A stretch of 64,000 nt of DNA from Leclercia adecarboxylata (GTDB taxonomy: Bacteria > Pseudomonadota > Gammaproteobacteria > Enterobacterales > Enterobacteriaceae), in NCBI GenBank assembly GCA_002360945.1, contig DERO01000004.1, positions 138,781-202,780 on the forward strand, read 5' to 3'. A model generated the notes under the pieces. The model was not told the origin of the DNA. It worked only from the letters and a program-made list of their open reading frames with translations, and made no database searches. Shown piece by piece: positions 30,168 to 38,323 of the stretch (position 1 is the stretch's first letter; each line of letters starts with the position of its first letter). A program made the position numbers and the translations under genes.

Positions 30168-31057
30168 AAGGCAACGTACCGATTCTGGCCACCGCGTTTG
30201 ATACAGAGGGCGAAGTGGATTTCGCCTCGATGGAGCGGCTGGTGAAATTCCTTCTGCAACAGGGCATCGATGGCCTGGCGCTGTTCGGCAATGCCTCTGA
30301 AGGCTATGCCCTGACCCTGGACGAGAAAGAGGCGCTGTTCGCCTGCGTGAAAAACCTCACCGGCGATCTGCCGCTGGTGGCCGCCGCCGGGGGGGCCGCC
30401 TCTGCGGTGGCGATAGAAGAGATCGTCCGGATACAGCGCTGGGGGGCGCAGGTGGCGATGGTCAATCCGCCGTCGGTCGTCAAACCCGGCCCGGAGGAGA
30501 TCGTCAATTTTTATCGGGATATCTGCGCGGCCTGCGATATCGACATCATGATTCAGGACGCACCGCTGATGACCGGGGTCAACATCCCGGTGGCCACCCT
30601 GGTCACGCTGTGCCAGTCGTTTCCGGCGATCAAGTACATCAAAGTGGAGCAACCGCCCACCACGCTGAAAATCACCGCTCTGAAGCAGGCGCTGGGCGAC
30701 AGCGTCGGGCTGTTCGGCGGCCTGAACGCCGGTTTTCTCTACGAAGAGCTACGCCGCGGCGTGATCGGCACCATGCCCGCCTGCGAATTCCCGGACGTCA
30801 TCAACATGATTTTGCAGGCCTGGCAGCATAATCCGCAGGAAGCGCAGTCGCTCTTTTACCGCTATCTTCCCTTCCTGCGCTATGGCGTGCAGCCGGGTAT
30901 CGGCGTGGCGATCCACAAAACCGTGCTGCACCGGGCGGGGATCTTCACCACCGACGTGGTGCGCGAACCGGCCAAACGGCTGGACGCGGTCACCCGCGAC
31001 GAATTGCAGGATCTCACCGACGCGCTGCCGCTGGCAGTGTTTGGATCGCGGGTATGA
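30161..31057 (+). CDS. DHDPS/NAL-family aldolase or dehydratase
   Basis: A (beta/alpha)8 class I lyase of 298 residues in the dihydrodipicolinate synthase family. The Schiff-base lysine is K161 in YIKVEQPP, and GNASEGYALTLDEKE matches the pyruvate-binding loop (usually GTTGE). The family tyrosine segment, normally YNxP, reads MIQDAP, so the usual catalytic tyrosine is absent; related sugar-acid enzymes also vary here. It overlaps the dehydratase gene by seven bases and the kinase gene by four. It may act on the 2-keto-3-deoxy acid made upstream. Confidence 0.82.
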   Translation: MLKGNVPILATAFDTEGEVDFASMERLVKFLLQQGIDGLALFGNASEGYALTLDEKEALFACVKNLTGDLPLVAAAGGAASAVAIEEIVRIQRWGAQVAMVNPPSVVKPGPEEIVNFYRDICAACDIDIMIQDAPLMTGVNIPVATLVTLCQSFPAIKYIKVEQPPTTLKITALKQALGDSVGLFGGLNAGFLYEELRRGVIGTMPACEFPDVINMILQAWQHNPQEAQSLFYRYLPFLRYGVQPGIGVAIHKTVLHRAGIFTTDVVREPAKRLDAVTRDELQDLTDALPLAVFGSRV

Positions 31058-31947
31058 ATTACATTGCCGTTGACTGGGGTACCAGCAATTTCCGGGCGAT
31101 CGGCGTGCGTGACGGCCAGGTGATCCGCACCGTGCAGGACACCTGCGGCGTGGCCACCTGCGAGCGCGCTGAATTGCCGTCGATCCTGCGTAAGCAGTTG
31201 CTGCGGCTGGAAGACGCCTGGGACCCGCATCTGCCCGTACTGCTGTGCGGCATGATTGGCAGCAATATTGGTATTGCCGATGCGGGCTACATGGCGTTGC
31301 CGCTTAGCTTCCGCGACCTGCTGGGCAAGGGCCGCGAACTGCCCGGTATCCTCAGCAACCCGCTGACCTTGCGACCCGGTATCTGCGATCCGCTGGCCAA
31401 CGAAGTCTGCCGGGGCGAAGAGATGCAGCTAGCCGGGGCCATCGCCCTGACGGACGCCTGCACCTTTGCCGCCGTGGGCACCCACAGCAAATGGATGACC
31501 ATTGACCGCCAGCAGCAGCGCGTGACGGGCCTGCGCACCCTGATGACCGGCGAGCTCTATCACCTGGTGTTAAATCATTCGGTGGTGGGTAGAGGGCTCC
31601 CGCCTCAGGTGACCTCCGCCAGCGCCTTCAGCGAGGGCGTTGCCGTGGCGCAATCGATCGAGGCCGGGCGGGGCGAACTGGTGAGCGAGCTGTTCCGCTG
31701 CCGGGGGCGGTACATTCTGGGGGATCTCGACCCGGCCAGCGCCGCCAGCTGGCTCTCCGGCCTGCTGATTGGGCACGAGATCCTGCGCGGTCACCCGGGG
31801 AATGCGCGCGTCTGTTTTATCGGCAGCCGCGCCTTGCTTCCCCTCTACCAGCAGGCCTGCGAGCAAATCGGGCTGCCTTGCTCCACCCTGGAGGCGGAAA
31901 CCGCGCTGATTGCCGGGCTCAATGAGGTATTTCGACATGATGGCTAG
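31054..31947 (+). CDS. dgoK: 2-dehydro-3-deoxygalactonokinase-like sugar-acid kinase
   Basis: Phosphorylates a 2-keto-3-deoxy sugar acid with ATP, the DgoK step. The 297-residue protein has the family start YIAVDWGTSNFRA, the phosphate-1 motif of this ASKHA-fold kinase, and CGMIGSNIGIADAGY, which matches MVGSNVG in E. coli DgoK. AAVGTHSKWM and FIGSRALLPLY are further family segments. The start overlaps the upstream stop (ATGA) and its end overlaps the aldolase start. The family is clear; whether galactonate is the true substrate is not. Confidence 0.85.
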   Translation: MNYIAVDWGTSNFRAIGVRDGQVIRTVQDTCGVATCERAELPSILRKQLLRLEDAWDPHLPVLLCGMIGSNIGIADAGYMALPLSFRDLLGKGRELPGILSNPLTLRPGICDPLANEVCRGEEMQLAGAIALTDACTFAAVGTHSKWMTIDRQQQRVTGLRTLMTGELYHLVLNHSVVGRGLPPQVTSASAFSEGVAVAQSIEAGRGELVSELFRCRGRYILGDLDPASAASWLSGLLIGHEILRGHPGNARVCFIGSRALLPLYQQACEQIGLPCSTLEAETALIAGLNEVFRHDG

Positions 31948-32578
31948 CGCCGGGATTATTGCGATTTTACGTGGCATCACCCCTGCCGATTGCGTGGAGC
32001 AGGTGGCCTGTCTGCGCGATCATGGCATCACCACGGTTGAGATCACCACCAACTCACCGGAGTGGATCATCAGCCTGCGACGGCTGCGTGATGCCTTTAG
32101 CGATGGGGTGTCGGTGGGCGCAGGCACGGTGTTAACGCCAGAGCATGTCGATCTCTGCGCCGCCGCCGGAGGGCAATTTATCCTCACCCCCAACCTCGAT
32201 CTGCGGGTGATCCACGCGGCAAAACGCCAGGGGCTGGGGGTGTGCGCAGGGGTAATGACGCCCAGCGAGATTTTCAGCGCCTGCGAGGCGGGGGCCGACG
32301 TGCTGAAGATTTTCCCGGCCAGCGCCCTGCCGGATAACTATCCGCAACTGATCAAGGGCCCGCTGTCCGCGCCGGTGCGCTTTTCGGCGGTGGGGGGCGT
32401 GGACGTCAATAACGCCGCCGATTACCTGCGCTACTACGACAGCGTGGGGATCGGCAGTGCGCTCTATCGCCCCGGGCAGCCGGTCGCCACCACGGCGGAG
32501 CGCTGCGTGCAACTACTAGAGGGGCGGGAGCGCGGAGCCGCTAATTTTGCGCGCGGCAGAGATCAGAAAATGGCGTAG
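31937..32578 (+). CDS. dgoA: KDPG/KDPGal-type aldolase
   Basis: Cleaves 2-keto-3-deoxy-6-phospho-sugar acid to pyruvate and glyceraldehyde 3-phosphate, closing the pathway. With the ATG at 31937 (GAGG nine bases upstream) it has 213 residues; ATG 31922 and a more distant TTG are alternatives. Catalytic residues are E35 in TVEITTNSP and the Schiff-base lysine K124 in LKIFPAS; IIAILRG opens strand 1 as in DgoA and Eda. The C-terminal tail (GAANFARGRDQKMA) is unusual and is encoded by DNA that also codes, on the other strand, for the end of the IclR regulator. Confidence 0.85.
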   Translation: MMASAGIIAILRGITPADCVEQVACLRDHGITTVEITTNSPEWIISLRRLRDAFSDGVSVGAGTVLTPEHVDLCAAAGGQFILTPNLDLRVIHAAKRQGLGVCAGVMTPSEIFSACEAGADVLKIFPASALPDNYPQLIKGPLSAPVRFSAVGGVDVNNAADYLRYYDSVGIGSALYRPGQPVATTAERCVQLLEGRERGAANFARGRDQKMA

Positions 32579-33205
32579 TTTGTCGATGTCCAGCTTATCG
32601 CCCTGGATGTTCGACAGGGCGATGGCGGCCTGCATGCCCGGAATAATGCAGGCCATCCGGTAATCCGTTTCGTTAAAGGTTTTACCAAACACCTGATGGC
32701 GCCGGGCCTCTTCGATATCGCGTTTGAGCAGCTGGTAATCGTGTACGCCGAGGCGAGCCACGATCTCTTCGTCACTCATGGCCGACAGCAGCTTGATACC
32801 AATCACCGAGTCATGCACCGGAAACGATTCGTAGTTTCCGATGGCTCTGGCGATGCTTTTGCCGCCGCGGGTATGAATGAGATACACCACGTTTTTGCCG
32901 CTTAACACCCCCACGACAATCGACACCGAGTGGCTGCCGGTCTCCTCCAGCATCTCCAGCACGGCGGTATAAAACGCCGAATTATGGATCGCGTTCGCCG
33001 AGAGGCGATGGATGCCCATCCCCAGGCTGTACTTGCGCCTGGCGTCCTGCTGCACCATCTCCAGCGCCAGCAGCGTTTGCATCAGGCGGGAGACTTTCGC
33101 CGGATCCAGCCCCATCTCACGGCCAATCTCACGAATACCAAAAGCACGACTCCCTGTCGCCAGCAGATTAAGGCAACGGAATGCGTCAAAGACAGTGCTG
33201 TTCAT
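32516..33205 (-). CDS. IclR-family regulator of the sugar-acid operon
   Basis: A 229-residue regulator with an N-terminal winged helix (FGIREIGREMGLDPAKVSRLMQTL) and a GAF-like IclR effector domain (SIARAIGNYESFPVHDSVIGIKLLSAM). GGAAGA precedes the ATG. It is convergent with the aldolase gene and overlaps it by 63 bases, so it is probably coadapted with that operon. Known dgo operons use a GntR-type regulator (DgoR), so this is a different control arrangement. The effector is likely an intermediate of the pathway. Confidence 0.88.
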   Translation of the reverse strand: MNSTVFDAFRCLNLLATGSRAFGIREIGREMGLDPAKVSRLMQTLLALEMVQQDARRKYSLGMGIHRLSANAIHNSAFYTAVLEMLEETGSHSVSIVVGVLSGKNVVYLIHTRGGKSIARAIGNYESFPVHDSVIGIKLLSAMSDEEIVARLGVHDYQLLKRDIEEARRHQVFGKTFNETDYRMACIIPGMQAAIALSNIQGDKLDIDKLRHFLISAARKISGSALPPL

Positions 33206-33302
33206 TTCATCTTCCGGGCAAGGTATTCAGGGATTTGAGTGTAAGGGGAGAAGGAGAAGAAAAGTATTGTCGGCAACGACGAGTGTGAACGCGACAGGAA
33301 AA

Positions 33303-33332
33303 AAGAATAACCGGGGAACTTACGCTCCCCGG
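33303..33332 (-). terminator. terminator of the alpha/beta-hydrolase gene
   Basis: CCGGGGA (33311-33317) pairs with TCCCCGG (33326-33332). On the minus strand the stem is followed by a T-rich run ending in six Ts (33301-33308 region), just after the hydrolase stop at 33340. Confidence 0.65.
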
Positions 33333-33339
33333 CAACGCC

Positions 33340-34161
33340 TTACAGCGACTTCACAAACGTCAGCAGATCTTCGTTCAGCTGGTCCTGATGGGTCAGCGCA
33401 AAGCCGTGCGGTGCATTGTCATACACCTTCAGTTCCGCCTTGCTAATCAGCTCCGCCGCCACTTTACCGGTGGTGTCGAACGGCACGATCTGGTCGTTGC
33501 TGCCGTGGATCACCAGCGTCGGGACGTCGACTTTTGCCATATCCGGGCGGAAGTCGGTTTCGGCAAAGGCGGTCACGCAGTCGAGGGTGCCTTTCAGCGA
33601 TGCCAGCAGGGCGATGTTCAGGGTCTGGGTCAGCCCGCCTTCCGACACTTTTTGTCCGGCATTAAGGCCGTAGAACGGGGTAGCGAAGTCGCTGATAAAC
33701 TGAGCGCGATCTTTCAGCAGACCGTCACGAATACCGGCGAAGACGGACTGATCCACACCCTGCGGGTAAGAGTCGGATTTGCCAAAGATCGGCGTTACCG
33801 CCCCCAGCAGCGCCAGACCGGCCACGCGGTCGGTGCCGTAGGTGCCGATATAACGGCTCACGTCGCCGCCGCCCATCGAGAAGCCTACCAGCGTCACGTC
33901 GCGCAGATCGAGCGCGGTGATCAGGTCGTTGATGTCGGAGGCAAAGGTGTCGTAGTCATAGCCATTCCACGGCTGATCCGAACGGCCAAAGCCGCGGCGG
34001 TCGAAGGCGATGGCGCGGAAACCGCGTTCCGCCAGATAGTTAAGCTGGCTGTCCCACATGTCGGCATCCAGCGGCCAGCCGTGGCTGAACAGCACCGGTT
34101 TACCTGCACCCCAGTCTTTGTAATAAATCTGAGTGCCATCTTTCGCTTTAATCGTCGCCAT
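33340..34161 (-). CDS. alpha/beta hydrolase, non-haem chloroperoxidase-like
   Basis: Cytoplasmic serine hydrolase of 273 residues in the family often annotated as non-haem chloroperoxidase or arylesterase. The nucleophile is S95 in GFSMGGG, the oxyanion segment is FSHGWPLD, the acid is in HGSNDQIVPFD and the histidine in APHGFALTH. GAGGAAGAG precedes the start. It reads in the same direction as the MFS gene 30 bases upstream and could be part of that unit. The physiological ester is unknown. Confidence 0.87.
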   Translation of the reverse strand: MATIKAKDGTQIYYKDWGAGKPVLFSHGWPLDADMWDSQLNYLAERGFRAIAFDRRGFGRSDQPWNGYDYDTFASDINDLITALDLRDVTLVGFSMGGGDVSRYIGTYGTDRVAGLALLGAVTPIFGKSDSYPQGVDQSVFAGIRDGLLKDRAQFISDFATPFYGLNAGQKVSEGGLTQTLNIALLASLKGTLDCVTAFAETDFRPDMAKVDVPTLVIHGSNDQIVPFDTTGKVAAELISKAELKVYDNAPHGFALTHQDQLNEDLLTFVKSL

Positions 34162-34191
34162 AGTCTCTTCCTCAAGGTGTTGTTTTAGGTT

Positions 34192-35802
34192 TTAAACCGG
34201 CGCTACCAGATAGCGGGTCGCCGGGGGGGCTTCGCCCTGATGGAAAGCCAGCACGCGGCTTTGCAGCAGGTGGTCATTCATGGTGTGGCGCTCCTGCAGG
34301 CGGAGGTGTTCCACCCAGGATCCCATCAGGAAAGTCTCGACAAAGAGACCCGGCTGGTCGATATCTTCATACACCGCCCAGCTGATGGCACCTGCGCGGC
34401 GGCGCACCCGGCGCAGCTCGTGGACGGCCTGCAGGAAATCGCTTACCGCTTCAGGGTCGATCAGATACTCGCAGGAGACCAGCACCGGGCCGCGCTCGTT
34501 GGGGATGCTCTCCCGCGCATCGTCGGCAATCAGGCCGCTGGTATCGAGGTTCAGGTTGGGATCTTTTTCCAGCTTCCAGCGCAGCACCGTGGCGCTGGCC
34601 AGCAGCATGCCGAGCGTCGCCACGCAGAGTGAGGTGGCGGTGTTCACGTGCGAGGCAATCTGCCCCCACAGGGCGCTGCCCGCGGTCATCGAGCCGAAAA
34701 AGACCGTCAGATAGACCGCCAGCGCCCGGGCTTTAACCCAACGCGCGGCGCTGCGCTGTGCCCCAAGATTGAGGGTCGAGAGCACCGCGATCCACGCAAA
34801 GCCGGTGAAGAACTCAAACAGGTTCAGCAGCCAGAAGTGGCGCACAAAGGCCAGGGCCAGCATGGTAATGGCGAAGACCAGGCTTGCCGCCACCATCAGC
34901 CGGTCGGCGTTCAGGCGCTGGCGCAGACGCGGCAGCAGCACCGCCCCGGCAATCGCCCCCAGGCCGATGCAGGCCAGCATGATGCCGTACCCCGCCGGGC
35001 CGAGGCCCAGCTCGCGACGCGCCACCAGCGGCAGCAATGCCCAGCCCGCGCTGGCGAAGACGAAGAACGCCACGGTGCGGATCAACACGTTACGCAGCAC
35101 CGGCGCGGCGTGCACGTAGCGCACCCCGGCGCGCACCGCCGAGAAGAAGTGCTCCGGCGGCAGGCGCTGCACGGAAGCGGCAGGCTTCCAGCGCCACAGC
35201 ACCCAGGCCACGCCCAGCACCGACAGGGCGTTGAGCAGGAACACCATCCAGGGGCCGGCCAGCGAGAGCAAAAAGCCCCCCAGCGCCGGGCCGATGGCGC
35301 GACTGATGTTGATCCCCAGCGAGTTGAGCGCCACCGCCGGGCCCAGCTCCGCCTTGCTCACCAGATCCGGCACCACCGCCTGAAACGGCGGCGAACTCAT
35401 GGCGCTGCCGACGCTCAGCAGAAAGGCCGCGGCCAGCAGCACCGTCGGCGTGACGTGCCCGGTAAAGGAGAGGATCGCCAGCCCCGCAGCGGCAATAAAC
35501 ATCCACAGCTGGGAGAAGAGCAGGTATTTACGCCGGTCGACGATATCCGCCATCACCCCGGAGGGCAGGGCGAAGAGGAACATCGGCAGGCTGCTCGCCG
35601 CCTGAACCAGGGCGATATCCAGCGGATCGGCGCTGAGGGTCAGCATGCTCCAGTTGACCCCCACGTCGCTCATCCACGAGCCAACGTTCGATACTACCGT
35701 GGCGATCCACAGCATGCGGAATACCCGCTGATGCAGCGGCTGCCAGGTGGACATCGTCGGGGCAGGCGGATGCTCCACGTGCGCGTCGGTGATCTGGGTC
35801 AT
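34192..35802 (-). CDS. MFS exporter with C-terminal ABM-like domain
   Basis: Major-facilitator protein of 536 residues. Residues 1-410 hold about eleven to twelve membrane segments, with VVSNVGSWMSDVGVNW at segment 1 and the loop SGVMADIVDRRKYLL, typical of the MFS_3/EntS-like branch. The last 110 residues (ALLVSCEYLIDP-type strand, AVHELRRVRRRAG, LFVETFLMGSW) form a soluble domain resembling an antibiotic-biosynthesis-monooxygenase dimeric barrel, a known companion in this branch. ATG 35802 has GGAGAG upstream and is preferred to an ATG 36 bases earlier. It overlaps the DoxX gene by four bases. Confidence 0.85.
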   Translation of the reverse strand: MTQITDAHVEHPPAPTMSTWQPLHQRVFRMLWIATVVSNVGSWMSDVGVNWSMLTLSADPLDIALVQAASSLPMFLFALPSGVMADIVDRRKYLLFSQLWMFIAAAGLAILSFTGHVTPTVLLAAAFLLSVGSAMSSPPFQAVVPDLVSKAELGPAVALNSLGINISRAIGPALGGFLLSLAGPWMVFLLNALSVLGVAWVLWRWKPAASVQRLPPEHFFSAVRAGVRYVHAAPVLRNVLIRTVAFFVFASAGWALLPLVARRELGLGPAGYGIMLACIGLGAIAGAVLLPRLRQRLNADRLMVAASLVFAITMLALAFVRHFWLLNLFEFFTGFAWIAVLSTLNLGAQRSAARWVKARALAVYLTVFFGSMTAGSALWGQIASHVNTATSLCVATLGMLLASATVLRWKLEKDPNLNLDTSGLIADDARESIPNERGPVLVSCEYLIDPEAVSDFLQAVHELRRVRRRAGAISWAVYEDIDQPGLFVETFLMGSWVEHLRLQERHTMNDHLLQSRVLAFHQGEAPPATRYLVAPV

Positions 35803-36212
35803 GCGAATCTCTCCGTGGTACGCGAGCGGATCCGCCACGCGCCGGGGCCGGTGATCGCCAGCGTGGTGAAGATAATCAGCAGCAGCCAGCCAAACTGGCC
35901 TTCGGCAATCGACCAGCCCGGATGCACCACCAGCATCGCCACCAGCAGCACGGCAATGATCGGCACGCAGGCCAGCCGGGTCGCCACGCCGAACAGGATC
36001 AGGATCGGGCAGATCACCTCGGCGACGATCGCCGGGATCAGGCTGAAGTACGGCCCGAAGCCAAAGGGATCTTCGATCCGCGTCAGTTCTTCGCTGAAAT
36101 GCATGATCTTCGGCAGGCCGTGCACGTACAACAGCAGCAGGCTACCGGCGATCCGCAGGAAGAACAGCCCCAGGTCAATCCGGGGCAGGTTAGGTTGGGT
36201 TGAGTTCATCAT
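35799..36212 (-). CDS. DoxX-family membrane protein
   Basis: A 137-residue inner-membrane protein with four hydrophobic helices (GLFFLRIAGSLLLLYVHGL, the segment around AEVICPILILFGVATRL, and two more), matching the DoxX/YphA pattern. Family members are linked to respiratory or redox membrane complexes, but the role is unclear. Two tandem ATGs (36212, 36209) are possible. It lies between the amidohydrolase gene (2 bases away) and the MFS gene (4-base overlap), so the three are cotranscribed. Confidence 0.82.
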   Translation of the reverse strand: MMNSTQPNLPRIDLGLFFLRIAGSLLLLYVHGLPKIMHFSEELTRIEDPFGFGPYFSLIPAIVAEVICPILILFGVATRLACVPIIAVLLVAMLVVHPGWSIAEGQFGWLLLIIFTTLAITGPGAWRIRSRTTERFA

Positions 36213-36214
36213 GA

Positions 36215-38086
36215 TCAGAACGCGAAGCAGCTGCAGCCCAGCGCTCCCCAGAAGGCGTTATCGTCGGCCACCGGCATCTCTGCGGTGCGGGCAAAGTCGT
36301 GGGAATGGTTGTGCACCCCGCACGGGCCGCTGCAGTGGTGCACCGCGCTCATTCCCACACGGGCGGCCTGCGGTGGCGCGGATCGGTAGTGGCCCGGCAC
36401 CTTGACCACCGGCGACCACTCCGGCAACACCGGGATGGCAGGCGGGGCCAGCGGGCCGAAGCTGCCTGCGGCGTAGACGATGTTGCCATCCACCACCGTC
36501 AGCACCGACTCGATGCCCTTAATTTCCTCTTCCGGCACGCGGAAGAAGTCTTTGCTCAGCACCGCCAGATCCGCGAGCTGGCCCTTTTTGATCTGGCCTT
36601 TCTGGCTCTGCTCGTTGGAGAACCACGCGCTGCCCTGGGTCCAGAGCATCAGAGCGGTGTCGCGATCCAGACGGGCGCTGTGATCGTACATCTGCATCCC
36701 GCCGACGGTGCGGCCGGAGACCAGCCAGTAGAGCGCGGTCCAGGGGTTGTAGCTCGCCACGCGGGTGGCGTCGGTGCCCAGGCCCACCGGCACGCCGGTC
36801 TCCAGCATGCGGGTGACCGGCGGCGTGTGGCGCACCGCTTCCATCCCGTAACGCTCGGCGAAGTACTCGCCCTGGAAGGCCATGCGGTGCTGCACGGCGA
36901 TGCCGCCGCCGAGGGCCTTGATGCGGTCGATGTTGCGCTGGGTGACGGTCTCGGCGTGGTCAAAGAACCAGTGCAGGCCGTCGAAGGGGATCTCGCGGTT
37001 GACCTTCTCGAAAACGTCCAGCATGCGGCTGATGGACTCGTCGTAGGTGGCGTGGAGGCGGAACGGCCAGCGGTGCTCCACCAGATGGCGCACCACGCGC
37101 TCCAGTTCGTCCTCCATGCCGGGGGCCAGATCCGGGCGCGGCTCGAGGAAATCCTCGAAGTCGGCGGCGGAAAACACCAGCATTTCGCCCGCGCCGTTAT
37201 GGCGGAAGAAGTCGGTGCCCTGGCCCGGCTTGAGCATGTCGGTCCACTTCTCGAAATCTTCCAGCTCGTGGCCTGGGCGCTGGGTAAAGAGGTTGTAAGC
37301 GATGCGGATCGTCATCTGCTTTTTGTCGTGCAGCTCGGCGATCACCTCGTAGTCTTCCGGGTAGTTCTGGAAACCGCCGCCGGCGTCGATGGCGCTGGTT
37401 AAGCCCAGACGGTTCAGCTCGCGCATAAACTGGCGGGTGGAGTTCACCTGCTGCTCGAGGGGCAGTTTTGGCCCTTTGGCAAGGGTGGCATAGAGGATCA
37501 TGGCGTTCGGACGGGCGATCAGCATCCCGGTCGGGTTGCCGTTGGCGTCGCGCTGGATCTCACCCCCCGGCGGATTTGGCGTGTCTTTGGTGTAGCCGAC
37601 TACCTTCAGCGCCGCGCGGTTGAGCAGGGCGCGGTCGTACAGGTGCAGGATAAACACCGGGGTCTCCGGCGCGGCCTCGTTGATCTCGTCCAGGGTCGGC
37701 ATCCGGCGTTCGGCAAACTGGAACTCGCTCCAGCCGCCCACCACCCGCACCCACTGGGGTGACGGGGTGCGCAGGGCCTGCTCTTTCAGCATCCGCAGGG
37801 CGTCGGCCAGCGACGGCACCCCTTCCCAGCGCAGTTCGAGGTTGTAGTTCAGCCCGCCGCGGATCAGGTGCAGGTGCGAGTCGTTCAGGCCGGGGATGGC
37901 GGTGTGGCCTTTGAGATCCACCACTTTGGTGGCGTCGTCGTGGTACTGCATCACCTCGGCAACGGTGCCCACGGCAAGAAATTTGCCGTCACGCACGGCC
38001 ACGGCTTCGGCGAGAGGATTTTCACGATCGACGGTATGAAACTGGCCATTCACCAGAATCAAATCTGCTTTGGCAGAGGAAGTCAT
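36215..38086 (-). CDS. YtcJ-like amidohydrolase (amidohydrolase 3 family)
   Basis: Metal-dependent hydrolase of 623 residues, related to YtcJ and N-substituted formamide deformylases. It has the N-terminal beta sandwich (DLILVNGQFHTVD), the first metal site GLNDSHLHLIRGG, HATYDESISRML and WFFDHAETV in the middle, and PVGLGTDATRVASYNPW near the end. The C-terminal 60 residues carry an unusual Cys/His-rich tail, HHCSGPCGVHNHSHDF and GCSCF, that may bind an additional metal. AGGAG lies six bases before the ATG. First gene of the leftward operon, divergent from an isochorismatase-like gene. Confidence 0.85.
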   Translation of the reverse strand: MTSSAKADLILVNGQFHTVDRENPLAEAVAVRDGKFLAVGTVAEVMQYHDDATKVVDLKGHTAIPGLNDSHLHLIRGGLNYNLELRWEGVPSLADALRMLKEQALRTPSPQWVRVVGGWSEFQFAERRMPTLDEINEAAPETPVFILHLYDRALLNRAALKVVGYTKDTPNPPGGEIQRDANGNPTGMLIARPNAMILYATLAKGPKLPLEQQVNSTRQFMRELNRLGLTSAIDAGGGFQNYPEDYEVIAELHDKKQMTIRIAYNLFTQRPGHELEDFEKWTDMLKPGQGTDFFRHNGAGEMLVFSAADFEDFLEPRPDLAPGMEDELERVVRHLVEHRWPFRLHATYDESISRMLDVFEKVNREIPFDGLHWFFDHAETVTQRNIDRIKALGGGIAVQHRMAFQGEYFAERYGMEAVRHTPPVTRMLETGVPVGLGTDATRVASYNPWTALYWLVSGRTVGGMQMYDHSARLDRDTALMLWTQGSAWFSNEQSQKGQIKKGQLADLAVLSKDFFRVPEEEIKGIESVLTVVDGNIVYAAGSFGPLAPPAIPVLPEWSPVVKVPGHYRSAPPQAARVGMSAVHHCSGPCGVHNHSHDFARTAEMPVADDNAFWGALGCSCFAF

Positions 38087-38150
38087 AACTGCTCCTGACT
38101 GAGAGAGGAAATGTCAGGATTATTGGAACCGGTTACCGGAAAAAACCAGT

Positions 38151-38234
38151 TATACAAAGGGATAGCTATACCAAAGTATAACTATACCTGCGTATAACTA
38201 TACGAAAGGTTAATTATACAAAGAGATAATTACG
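38151..38234. promoter_or_regulatory. five tandem 16-bp repeats in a divergent promoter region
   Basis: TATAC begins at 38151, 38167, 38183, 38199 and 38215, an exact 16-base period. The unit consensus is about TATACnAAGnnATAAC. At each junction the sequence approaches the dyad GTATA-N2-TATAC. The array sits in the 237-base space between the amidohydrolase operon and the isochorismatase-like gene. It looks like a cooperative operator for a dimeric regulator, but no regulator gene lies next to it. Confidence 0.75.
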
Positions 38235-38323
38235 CCAGGGCGAAGAGTCATCCAGGATACAGGTATCGCATCGTCGCCGCGTCGTGCGACGGATTTCACC
38301 TGTTAACCTCACTGGATACCATT

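Noticed and set aside
34648..36405. Open frame of 585 codons on the plus strand
   Set aside because: Antisense to the MFS, DoxX and amidohydrolase genes; low-complexity Arg/Gln/His-rich product with no ribosome binding site.
36299..37402. Open frame of 367 codons on the plus strand
   Set aside because: Antisense shadow of the amidohydrolase gene, which has metal-ligand motifs on the minus strand.
38151..38234. 16-bp repeat array considered as plasmid-type iterons or a CRISPR
   Set aside because: No replication gene or spacers nearby; the site lies in a divergent promoter between chromosomal genes, so an operator is more likely.
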